Of a stretch of 9,510 bases of DNA, positions 1 through 5,235 are shown one piece after another. Position numbers and translations under genes: made by a program. The DNA is from JBEEMU01 sp043778315. Lineage in GTDB: Bacteria > Bacteroidota > Bacteroidia > Chitinophagales > Saprospiraceae. The DNA is taken from positions 1 through 9,510 of the forward strand of contig JAYWGJ010000058.1 of assembly GCA_043778315.1 (NCBI GenBank). Direction: 5' to 3'. Each line of letters begins with the position of its first letter. Positions within the stretch are counted from its first letter, which is position 1. The notes beneath the pieces were generated by a model. The model made no database searches. It saw only the letters and a program-made list of their open reading frames with translations, and was not told the origin of the DNA.

Positions 1-91
1 CGTATATGTTGATGTTGGTGCAAACCAAAACACATTACATTTCAATTATAAAACAATTTCGTAAACAACAGTTCATTAAAAAATCAATTCA
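1..91. other. Upstream region of the FAS1 gene
   Basis: No gene end is recognisable at the left edge. A small perfect hairpin (TTGGT, loop GCAA, ACCAA) lies at 15-28 without a following T-run, so it is not a convincing terminator. The 15 bases before the FAS1 start are A/T-rich with no Shine-Dalgarno-like purine run, as is usual in Bacteroidota. TACATTTC at 36-43 loosely resembles the Bacteroidota -7 element TAnnTTTG, but I see no good partner at the -33 position, so no promoter is called. Confidence 0.4.
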
Positions 92-637
92 ATGAAAAAA
101 GTAACATTCGTAGCAGCTTTGTTCTGCGCATCAATCCAATTCGCAACTGCACAAACCACTATTGTAGGCGGTGAGCAGATGTATCCGAAGAAAAACATCG
201 TGGAAAACGCGGTGAACTCCAAAGACCACACTACATTAGTAGCGGCGGTAAAAGCGGCAGACCTTGTGGGCGCGCTATCGGGCAAAGGACCTTTCACGGT
301 GTTTGCACCTACTAATGATGCATTCGAAAACCTATCGGCAGGCACAGTAGAGACGCTGATTAAGCCAGAAAACAAAGCGACTTTGACCAAAATTTTGACT
401 TATCACGTCGTGGCAGGCAAATTGGACGGCGCGACTTTACGCAAACGTATCAAAGCAGAAAAAAGTGGCGTTATTAGCTTGAAAACCCTTTCGGGTAACA
501 TACTCCGTGTGATGGCGAACGGCGATAACTTGATGCTTAAAGACGAGAACGGCAATACTGCTAACATCACAGTGGCTAATGTAATGCAGTCGAACGGCGT
601 AATTCACGTTATTGATGCGGTGGTAACACCTAAATAG
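92..637 (+). CDS. Secreted FAS1 (fasciclin) domain protein
   Basis: A 181-residue protein with an N-terminal signal peptide (MKK, a hydrophobic stretch at about 4-19, likely cleavage near ATA/Q at 20-21), followed by one FAS1 domain filling the rest. The domain shows the H1 motif FTVFAPTNDAF at 68-78, the conserved YH pair at 104-105, and the H2-type end VIHVIDAVV at 170-178. This matches the common single-domain bacterial form (about 150-190 aa). FAS1 domains mediate adhesion or extracellular binding; the ligand of this one is unknown. It has no sorting domain or lipobox, so it is probably periplasmic or released. It stands alone: nothing on the same strand follows for several kilobases. The start is the only ATG ahead of the signal peptide. 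Confidence 0.92.
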   Translation: MKKVTFVAALFCASIQFATAQTTIVGGEQMYPKKNIVENAVNSKDHTTLVAAVKAADLVGALSGKGPFTVFAPTNDAFENLSAGTVETLIKPENKATLTKILTYHVVAGKLDGATLRKRIKAEKSGVISLKTLSGNILRVMANGDNLMLKDENGNTANITVANVMQSNGVIHVIDAVVTPK

Positions 638-771
638 TCGAAAATCGAGCATAGTATTCACGCTTGACTTCCCACCCTAGTAAAGTTCAAACAAAAAGAG
701 GCAAAAACAAAAACCGCGCTATGAGCGCACACTAATTTTTTATTGATAAGTCATGGTAGTTTAAGAATGGG

Positions 772-822
772 GAAAGGAAATTGTCGGTGTGTTGTATAAT
801 ACACTTGACGATTTCCACTTTC
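772..822. other. Long imperfect inverted repeat (hairpin)
   Basis: GAAA-GGAAAT at 772-781 pairs with ATTTCC-AC-TTTC at 811-822. Inside it GTC/GAC and GTGT/ACAC continue the stem, leaving an A/T-rich loop around TGTATA. No T-run follows directly, so it is not a classic terminator. It lies 135 bases after the FAS1 stop and just before foldback repeat A. It could be a 3' end-protecting structure of the FAS1 mRNA or part of a repeat; I cannot decide. Confidence 0.4.
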
Positions 823-844
823 GCAGCCTCTCCACAATTTACAT

Positions 845-960
845 AGCTGAACAAAATTATCTGTAGCTCTTATCTACACTCAAAAATAGTATAAACCTAC
901 GCAAATGCTACGTTTCAACTATTTTTATCGTTCCCGATAGCTACCGTTAATTTTAAACAT
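845..960 (-). repeat. Interspersed foldback repeat, copy A
   Basis: About 116 bp, reading on the - strand from ATGTTTAAAATTA to TTCAGCT. It matches copies B and C in reverse orientation. Terminal arms 853-868 and 939-954 pair at 14 of 16 positions. An inner stem AAAAATAG (882-889)/CTATTTTT (919-926) and a short ATC/GAT pairing (872-874/936-938) continue the foldback. The central 19 bases at 892-910 are identical, as reverse complement, to those of B and C. The arms differ from those of copy B at several paired positions in a compensatory way (for example TAGCT/AGCTA here against CCATT/AATGG in B). No transposase is present. Confidence 0.8.
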
Positions 961-1033
961 TTATTATCAATATTAAATTAAAACTAATGCAGATGTAATT
1001 TGAGTGTTGGTTTAATATGCCTTTTCGGTAAAG

Positions 1034-1068
1034 CGGTTGCCCTTAGTGATGTGGGGGCAGCCGTTTTT
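1034..1068 (+). terminator. Terminator-like hairpin without an obvious gene
   Basis: CGGTTGCCC at 1034-1042 pairs with GGGCAGCCG at 1055-1063 (9 bp, one T-G wobble, 12-base loop), followed by TTTTT at 1064-1068. This is a good intrinsic terminator for + strand transcription. The nearest upstream + gene is FAS1, about 400 bases away. So it ends either a very long FAS1 3' UTR or a separate small transcript starting somewhere in 640-1030. Confidence 0.6.
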
Positions 1069-1227
1069 GGCGTTTGGTAGCCTTGTCAAATGTAAAACCC
1101 CACCCCATAAGCCTTTCCCGATTTCCCCGTAAGGGGAGGAGGCAGTTTCCTCAAAAACAGATAATAAATAATTTTCGTAGAGAGGAGTGAAGAAGAGTTT
1201 AGTGAAAAAGAAAAAAGAGTAGTGTGG

Positions 1228-1437
1228 TAATAATTCGCAGTTAGGGTATTATGCATTGCTGGATAAGCATCAAAACACATAGTTATACTATTCTACACTT
1301 TTGCATAAAAGTCAAAACACATAGTTAGACTATTCTACACTTTTGCATAATTGTCAAAATGGACATAATGAGTTTTATGCATTGCTGCATAAGCGTCAAA
1401 ATGCTCATTTATAAGCTATTACATTTTATTAGTATTC
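1228..1437. repeat. Degenerate 42-bp tandem array (about five units)
   Basis: Units fall in register at 1228, 1270, 1312, 1354 and 1396, each 42 bases. Units 2 and 3 (1270-1311 and 1312-1353) are nearly identical, with three differences. Units 2-5 all begin TCAAAA, and units 2-4 end around GCATAA. Units 1 and 4 share TTATGCATTGCTG-ATAAGC instead, which in unit 4 forms a perfect 7-bp hairpin (TTATGCA at 1375-1381, TGCATAA at 1386-1392). Spacing is four helical turns. The function is unknown; no replication or recombination gene is nearby. Confidence 0.75.
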
Positions 1438-1448
1438 TACGAATAAAC

Positions 1449-1488
1449 AAAAACTTGCGCCTGCACTATTGCAGACGCAAGTTTTTTT
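1449..1488. terminator. Strong bidirectional intrinsic terminator
   Basis: AAAAACTTGCG (1449-1459) pairs with CGCAAGTTTTT (1476-1486), and CTGC (1461-1464) with GCAG (1471-1474). One C/A mismatch separates the two stems, and the loop is six bases. T-runs flank the stem on both strands. It lies between converging transcription units and is the natural end for the - strand unit that includes the beta-barrel gene and the sorting-domain remnant 50 bases before it. Confidence 0.88.
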
Positions 1489-1538
1489 GTGTTATGGTGC
1501 TAATGAGTATTTTTATAATTATTGAATTGCAAATATCA

Positions 1539-1628
1539 CTATTCCGCTACAATCTTACCTTTGCTAATCTGCTCGTTACCGATATTAATCGTATAAATAT
1601 AGCAGCCTGATGGCATATTTAGTTTGGC
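1539..1628 (-). pseudogene. Orphan T9SS C-terminal sorting-domain fragment
   Basis: Reading - from 1628 to the TAG at 1541-1539 gives about 29 codons ending MPSGCYIYTINIGNEQIS then KGKIVAE. The pattern (LPSG-like turn, aromatic/hydrophobic beta strand, short loop, K-K-I-V near the end) is that of the last part of type A sorting domains on type IX secretion cargo proteins. An in-frame TAA at 1631-1629 cuts it off upstream, where the sequence becomes the end of the beta-barrel gene in another frame. A terminator follows at once (1488-1449), as expected for a true gene end. I infer that the cargo gene was lost by deletion or rearrangement, leaving its tail and terminator. A 25-codon ORF could still start at the ATG at 1616-1614, two bases past the barrel gene stop. 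Confidence 0.65.
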
Positions 1629-2425
1629 TTACCGCGCCGCAGCGCAGTCCCTATGCTCACGCCAAACCACGTTTGACCGTTGTATATCCACGTCTTGGCG
1701 TTTCTGCCGTCGAGCCAATCGGTAGCGAGTACCAAGCCGAACTCGTAGTTGTTCAGCGAAAAAATGATGCCGCCGCCGACGGTCAAGCCGAGGACGCTGT
1801 ACGCCGCGTTAGTGCTGCTCGTGCGTAGGTTCGCGCCGTTGAGCGCGACGATAGACGGCGCGGCGAATGCCGCCGTAGTGAGCGAATACCGCGAAAATTG
1901 CTTTTGAGAAAACACCACTTTCCCTACCTGATACCCTAAATACGTCCCTACGCCCACATCGGTCGAGAAACTCGTACTAAACGTATCGATAGCAGGGTGT
2001 ATTTTGAGCGGCAAGCCCAAATACCCAAACTCGATGCCTTTATAGGTGTATTCAAACCGCTCTTTGACGCTATTGAGCGGAATATAAAAAAGCGGATAAT
2101 CGTCTTCTGCGTCTGCCGCGTTTTTAGATATAGGGTTCGTTTTGATGTATTTTGCGCGGATAAGGTACTCTTTTTTCCAAGTCGCGTGCAGCTTAAAGCG
2201 CAAATAAATCCTATTGTTTTCTACGCCGTAAAAATCGAACGGCATCGCTTCGGGAGTCCGCCGATACGTCGTATCATTGCAATACACTTTTGTATTTTGT
2301 CCCAAAATGTAATCTTGTCCGAAAAACGGACTCGGGAACAAATCCGCCTCCCGCGATAAACTCGTCACCTGTGCGTATCCTCCCGTGCTGCATTGTAGTA
2401 GTAAAAGTAGCGAGAGGACACGCAT
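1619..2425 (-). CDS. Exported hypothetical protein, outer-membrane beta-barrel-like
   Basis: A 268-residue protein if started at the ATG at 2425-2423. It opens with a clean signal peptide (MRVLSLLLLLQCSTGGYAQ, cleavage before the Q). LLQC is not a good lipobox, so a lipoprotein is unlikely. A start 21 codons further up (2488) is open, but it would lie inside foldback repeat B and bury the signal peptide, so the shorter form is preferred. After a polar N-terminal part, alternating hydrophobic/aromatic and glycine-rich strands follow (GVGTYLGYQVG, TVGGGIIFSLNNYEFGL, WFGVSIGTAL), as in small Bacteroidota outer-membrane barrels. I recognise no specific family. The coding sequence is G+C-rich in third positions, unlike the TlpA-like gene upstream of it. 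The repeat lies between the two and starts 7 bases before this ATG. Confidence 0.75.
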   Translation of the reverse strand: MRVLSLLLLLQCSTGGYAQVTSLSREADLFPSPFFGQDYILGQNTKVYCNDTTYRRTPEAMPFDFYGVENNRIYLRFKLHATWKKEYLIRAKYIKTNPISKNAADAEDDYPLFYIPLNSVKERFEYTYKGIEFGYLGLPLKIHPAIDTFSTSFSTDVGVGTYLGYQVGKVVFSQKQFSRYSLTTAAFAAPSIVALNGANLRTSSTNAAYSVLGLTVGGGIIFSLNNYEFGLVLATDWLDGRNAKTWIYNGQTWFGVSIGTALRRGKPN

Positions 2426-2431
2426 AGATGT

Positions 2432-2550
2432 ATGTTTTAAATTAGTCGCCATTATCGGGAGCGATGAAAAATAGTTAAAACATAGCATTTGCGTAGGTTT
2501 AATCTATTTTTTGAGCGTAGATAAAGAATGGCGACTAATTTATTTCAGCT
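2432..2550 (+). repeat. Interspersed foldback repeat, copy B
   Basis: About 119 bp, from ATGTTTTAAATTA to TATTTCAGCT. The terminal arms form a perfect 16-bp inverted repeat (2438-2453 with 2527-2542), and an inner AAAAATAG/CTATTTTT stem flanks the conserved 19-base centre at 2483-2501. It differs from copy C at about ten positions over 121 bases. It fills almost the whole gap between the TlpA-like gene (stop at 2567) and the beta-barrel gene (start 2425), both on -. Any promoter or leader of the barrel gene therefore lies within the repeat. Confidence 0.88.
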
Positions 2551-2566
2551 AAATAGATGTATATTT

Positions 2567-3706
2567 TTAGGGTTTGGTTTTATCCAATAATTTTTTGATT
2601 TCGGTTTCTATATCTATGGCTGTACCGATACCAGTAAAAACAAGTTGTTTTTTAGCATTTAAAATCCAATACGTTGGGAAAGCGGTTATATTTAGTTTTT
2701 TCAGCCAATCTTTATTGATAAAATATGTTGGATAGCTTATATTTGCTTGACGCAATTTATTTATCACAAATGCTTGGTTGTCGCTGTCAAGCGCGTCTAT
2801 ACCAATTACTTTGACCTTAGTATAAGTTTTTGATATTTCATCTATTTTAGGCATTGTTTGCAAACAAGGCAAACAACCCAAATGCCAAAAATCAAATAAA
2901 TAAAATTGCACAGAGTCGCCTGCTATGGTAATATTTTTATTAGTAATATTGCGCAAATCACTCTTAAATAAAGAATCTATACTTGTCTGTGCAATATTAT
3001 TCATAGCTGTATTTTTAGATTTAACTTTGGGTATCGCAAGCGTATAGCCTTCATTTTTTAGCTGCTCCAATGTGGTAAAAGTGTCTGTAACTGCTTTATT
3101 TGTTTTGAAATCAAAAAAACTTGTTTCTAAGATTTGAGTTACTTTCAATGCTTTTTTTATAGTAATTTCTTTGAACTGAACAGGCAAAAAATTAGTTTTT
3201 CTGAATGAAATATAATGTTCACGAACACTATCTATCGTAATACCAATAATATATAGAGAGTCGTTATTTTCTAAAAAGCGCATAGGTTTATTATCCCAAA
3301 TAGCACTATCCTTATCAAAAGAGAGCATGGGAGGCACTAAACATAGTTTTCTATATTGGCTATTAGTTGCCGAGATATTTTGAAAAAATATTTTTTTATC
3401 TGTCCAAGCACAATAGAATTCATTATCTTTAAAACTAATTAATTCGTTATCGGCTTTGGCATCAATAAGACAATTAAAGGTATTACATTTAGCAAATACA
3501 GGGTTTTGCAATAACACTTTATAGCTTTTTGAATTGTCAAAATTATCTTTTTGGAAAGTCTTCATACGAAAACTACATCGAAAAGATATATCGGTATGTT
3601 TGTGATTTTCTGCTTTTGCATTCGCAATCACCTGTGACGCGCTGATTTGAGCAGGTAAATTCACCATATAACCGCAGAATATTATTAAGATAGAAAAGAA
3701 TTTCAT
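2567..3706 (-). CDS. Secreted thioredoxin-fold (TlpA/ResA-like) protein
   Basis: A 379-residue protein with a signal peptide (MKFFSILIIFCGYMVNLPAQ), a 200-residue N-terminal region rich in predicted beta strands, and a C-terminal thioredoxin domain at about 245-375. The domain has FDFWHLGCLPC with redox cysteines C278 and C281 and the cis-proline loop AFPTYWIL (P344). The CLPC site is intact, so it should exchange thiols/disulfides in the periplasm or at the outer membrane. The N-terminal part could have a LolA/LppX-like fold by comparison with similar Bacteroidota proteins, but I see no diagnostic motif. It also carries extra cysteines (C44, C74, C79, C99, C122). The gene is far more A/T-rich than its neighbours (19 G+C of 60 in one sample at 3001-3060 against 39 of 60 at 5581-5640 in mntH). 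It starts only 13 bases after the terminator T-run of the cysteine-rich gene, so it probably depends on read-through from that gene. Confidence 0.88.
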   Translation of the reverse strand: MKFFSILIIFCGYMVNLPAQISASQVIANAKAENHKHTDISFRCSFRMKTFQKDNFDNSKSYKVLLQNPVFAKCNTFNCLIDAKADNELISFKDNEFYCAWTDKKIFFQNISATNSQYRKLCLVPPMLSFDKDSAIWDNKPMRFLENNDSLYIIGITIDSVREHYISFRKTNFLPVQFKEITIKKALKVTQILETSFFDFKTNKAVTDTFTTLEQLKNEGYTLAIPKVKSKNTAMNNIAQTSIDSLFKSDLRNITNKNITIAGDSVQFYLFDFWHLGCLPCLQTMPKIDEISKTYTKVKVIGIDALDSDNQAFVINKLRQANISYPTYFINKDWLKKLNITAFPTYWILNAKKQLVFTGIGTAIDIETEIKKLLDKTKP

Positions 3707-3719
3707 ATTTCATAGGTAT

Positions 3720-3767
3720 AAAAAAAACCAATACCCAGTTTGAAAAATCAAACTGAATATTGGTTTT
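3720..3767 (-). terminator. Intrinsic terminator between the Cys-rich and TlpA-like genes
   Basis: AAAACCAATA (3724-3733) pairs with TATTGGTTTT (3758-3767), and CAGTTTG (3736-3742) with CAAACTG (3749-3755). The loop is six bases and there is a CC/AA internal mismatch. On - the stem is followed by eight T (3727-3720). It ends the cysteine-rich gene just 8 bases after its stop. The next gene starts 13 bases later with no room for its own promoter, so partial read-through could set a ratio of much Cys-rich protein to little oxidoreductase. Confidence 0.88.
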
Positions 3768-3774
3768 AGAAAAA

Positions 3775-4296
3775 TTAGAATTTAATAGTAATTGGAGTGA
3801 GACCGCTAGAACAAGACCCTCCCGCACAACCAGGGGAATGGTCGTTTTCCGAACAGGTACAACCTAGCGAACTATGCGAAACGCAACCTTTACAACAATC
3901 ATCGTAACAACAATCGCCCGCAGAAACAAACTTTGCACCAGGGGGATAGTGGCTGTTATCAAGGAAAAATGTAAATCTATGAAATTTTCCATCATCACGT
4001 TTTTCGACAATGTAAAACCCAGCCACACCGGCTGCATCTTTACCAAAACCATAGGTTAAAATAGTTTTCAATGCTCCACTTTGTTTGATGAAGATGTCTT
4101 CTATTTGTATCTTAGCCTTAGCAGGGTCAGCAAATGAATAATTGCCAGATTTATCTATATTTACAGCTATTACTCCAAAAAGCGTAAATGTCCCCTGTGG
4201 AGCTGTTTCGCTTGCTGTTTTTGTAATTGTAGTCTGCGCGAACCCCGTGTTTGCCATCAAAAGCACTGCAACGAGTGCGAAAAATATTTTTTTCAT
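3775..4296 (-). CDS. Secreted protein with a cysteine-cluster tail
   Basis: A 173-residue protein with a typical signal peptide (MKKIFFALVAVLLMANTGFA, cleavage before Q21). A soluble domain of about 105 residues contains no cysteine at all. After it comes a tail at 129-162 with nine cysteines (129, 130, 134, 135, 138, 146, 148, 157, 162) set among Gly, Ser, Asp and His: DCCYDDCCKGC, then GCTC, then GCAGGSC. The spacing could hold several disulfides or bind metal (Cys plus His141 and His153). I do not recognise the family. It ends in ITIKF without a T9SS sorting signature. The gene directly downstream encodes a secreted thioredoxin-fold protein, which suggests that the tail is oxidised, isomerised or reduced by that neighbour. 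The start is the only ATG ahead of the signal peptide. Confidence 0.82.
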   Translation of the reverse strand: MKKIFFALVAVLLMANTGFAQTTITKTASETAPQGTFTLFGVIAVNIDKSGNYSFADPAKAKIQIEDIFIKQSGALKTILTYGFGKDAAGVAGFYIVEKRDDGKFHRFTFFLDNSHYPPGAKFVSAGDCCYDDCCKGCVSHSSLGCTCSENDHSPGCAGGSCSSGLTPITIKF

Positions 4297-4381
4297 TTTA
4301 ATGATTTTTTAAAATTTAGAAATTAATTGATTGTTGATTTTTTGTGATTGAAGCTGCAGTTCCTCTCTCACACCACTATAT

Positions 4382-4505
4382 AGCGGGCTAACATTGCTAT
4401 TTGCGTATTGGAATGGTCGGAATAGCCTTGATTGTCGCGTTGTACACACGCGCCGCTCGCGGCTACTCTTACGCTTACTTCCTGTAAGTGCATAGCTTGC
4501 CCGCT
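4382..4505 (+). ncRNA. Candidate multi-hairpin structured RNA
   Basis: An outer 7-bp stem AGCGGGC (4382-4388)/GCCCGCT (4499-4505) encloses four local hairpins: GCTATT/AATAGC (4396-4401/4421-4426), CGCGT/ACGCG (4436-4440/4448-4452), CCG/CGG (4453-4455/4460-4462) and CGCTTAC/GTAAGTG (4472-4478/4484-4490, one wobble). TTTTT follows at 4509-4513 on +. This fits a compact transcript ending at a T-run, but the sequence matches no RNA family I know. Hairpins of this size also arise by chance, so this is a suggestion only. Confidence 0.25.
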
Positions 4506-4747
4506 CCGTTTTTATGGCTCAAAAACTACTGCACAAATGTTGTACAGGTTCTGTTTTTATAGTGTCGGTAGCCCGAACAAAAAACAAAACGGTTTTAAAC
4601 CATAACGGAATTAACCTGTCAAACGCTGCCTCGAGGCTTAAATCTTTTTCTTTTTGTACACAAAGAAACGAATTTAAACTACTGTACTACAAGCGATTAG
4701 GCATGAAAATTTTAATACTAAATACTTTGGGAGAGTGTGTCAAGCGT

Positions 4748-4867
4748 ATGTTTTAAATTAAGCGACATTATCGGGAGCGACAAAAAAATAGTTAAAACGT
4801 AGCATTTGCGTAGGTTTAAGCTATTTTTTGAGCGTAGATATAGAATGGCGATTAATTTATTTCAGCT
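4748..4867 (+). repeat. Interspersed foldback repeat, copy C
   Basis: About 120 bp in the same orientation as copy B and about 92 percent identical to it by eye. Terminal arms 4754-4769 and 4844-4859 pair at 14 of 16 positions. One G-C pair of copy B (2445-2535) is an A-T pair here (4761-4852). The conserved 19-base centre lies at 4800-4818. It sits alone in the intergenic region, about 450 bases upstream of the cysteine-rich gene start. Confidence 0.88.
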
Positions 4868-5072
4868 TTCTAATTGGTAATGGTGTAACAAATTGGCGGG
4901 AGTTCGAATAAAAAAAGGTACGAACCTCGCCATTCATATCGCCCAAATCAAGGTACAGCCAAGCACCGCGCAGGAAAACAATAAACAGGCGAAGGGACGC
5001 ACCTATACGGCGCGCACCTTCTAAAACCCATTTTTTTTCCGCTTTAAAATTGGCTGTTTCTGATTTGGGAAA
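4857..5072 (-). other. Open frame without a start codon, possible gene remnant or repeat
   Basis: On - a 71-codon open frame runs from just after a TAA (5075-5073) to a TAA at 4859-4857 inside the arm of foldback repeat C. It reads FPKSETANFKAEKKWVLEG at the start and contains LYLDLGDMNGEVRTFFYSNS. It has no ATG at its beginning. On +, the same bases give another open frame from a possible TTG near 4892 to TAA near 5027 (KGTNLAIHIAQIKVQPSTAQ). The G+C-rich core (about 4900-5027) stands out from its A/T-rich surroundings. It may be a decayed gene end or an intergenic repeat; I do not recognise a family. Confidence 0.25.
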
Positions 5073-5102
5073 TTAAGTTTAGTAGTATGCTACAATAATT
5101 TT

Positions 5103-5132
5103 AAAAAAAAGAACATTATCTTTTTGGGTTCT
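5103..5132 (-). terminator. Weak possible terminator of mntH
   Basis: GTTCT/AGAAC (5128-5132 with 5110-5114) forms a 5-bp stem with a 13-base loop, followed on the - strand by eight T (5110-5103). It lies about 105 bases after the mntH stop and is the only terminator-like element I see there. The stem is short, so this is uncertain. Confidence 0.3.
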
Positions 5133-5235
5133 AATAATTCTTGTTTGCCCAATGTAAAGATGCACTGCTATTTTGACATTACCAAATATTTTATAAAAAA
5201 TAATACGATTTTCTTATTTTCTTTATAAACCAAAA

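Larger units (their letters stand above)
638..1538. other. Gene-poor intergenic region with hairpins and repeats
   Basis: Roughly 900 bases without a credible protein gene; the ORFs present are short, lack family features and run through repeats. In order it holds a weak GCGCT/AGCGC hairpin (716-728) before a T-rich stretch, a long imperfect hairpin (772-822), foldback repeat copy A (845-960), a + strand terminator-like hairpin (1034-1068), a degenerate C-rich/G-rich stretch with a TCCCC-GTAA-GGGGA hairpin (about 1098-1145), the 42-bp tandem array (1228-1437) and a strong terminator (1449-1488). Confidence 0.6.
4297..5235. other. Long intergenic region, no firm gene
   Basis: About 940 bases. 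It holds a candidate structured RNA (4382-4505), a stretch at 4510-4740 with an 80-codon + ORF lacking any recognisable domain, foldback repeat copy C (4748-4867) and an open frame of unknown status (4857-5072). After that comes an A/T-rich stretch with a weak hairpin that may terminate mntH. CTTTTTCTTTTTGTACACA followed by AAGAAACG near 4640-4670 resembles the TTTCTTT...AAAGAAA palindromes often seen between Bacteroidota genes. I see no transposase or tRNA here. Confidence 0.55.

Noticed and set aside
1228..1437. CRISPR array
   Set aside because: Units are contiguous tandem copies without unique spacers between conserved repeats, and no cas genes are present.
1610..1828. + strand ORF opposite the beta-barrel gene
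   Set aside because: It is the antisense shadow of a G+C-rich coding region.
2426..2488. Upstream start for the beta-barrel gene
   Set aside because: It lies inside foldback repeat B and would place 21 residues before a clean signal peptide.
4514..4756. 80-codon + ORF in the long intergenic region
   Set aside because: No recognisable domain; its end runs into foldback repeat C and its middle covers a palindrome typical of intergenic DNA.
845..4867. Ends of one composite transposon formed by the foldback repeats
   Set aside because: Three copies in mixed orientation with no transposase between them; directly oriented B and C could recombine, but they are not the inverted ends of one element.
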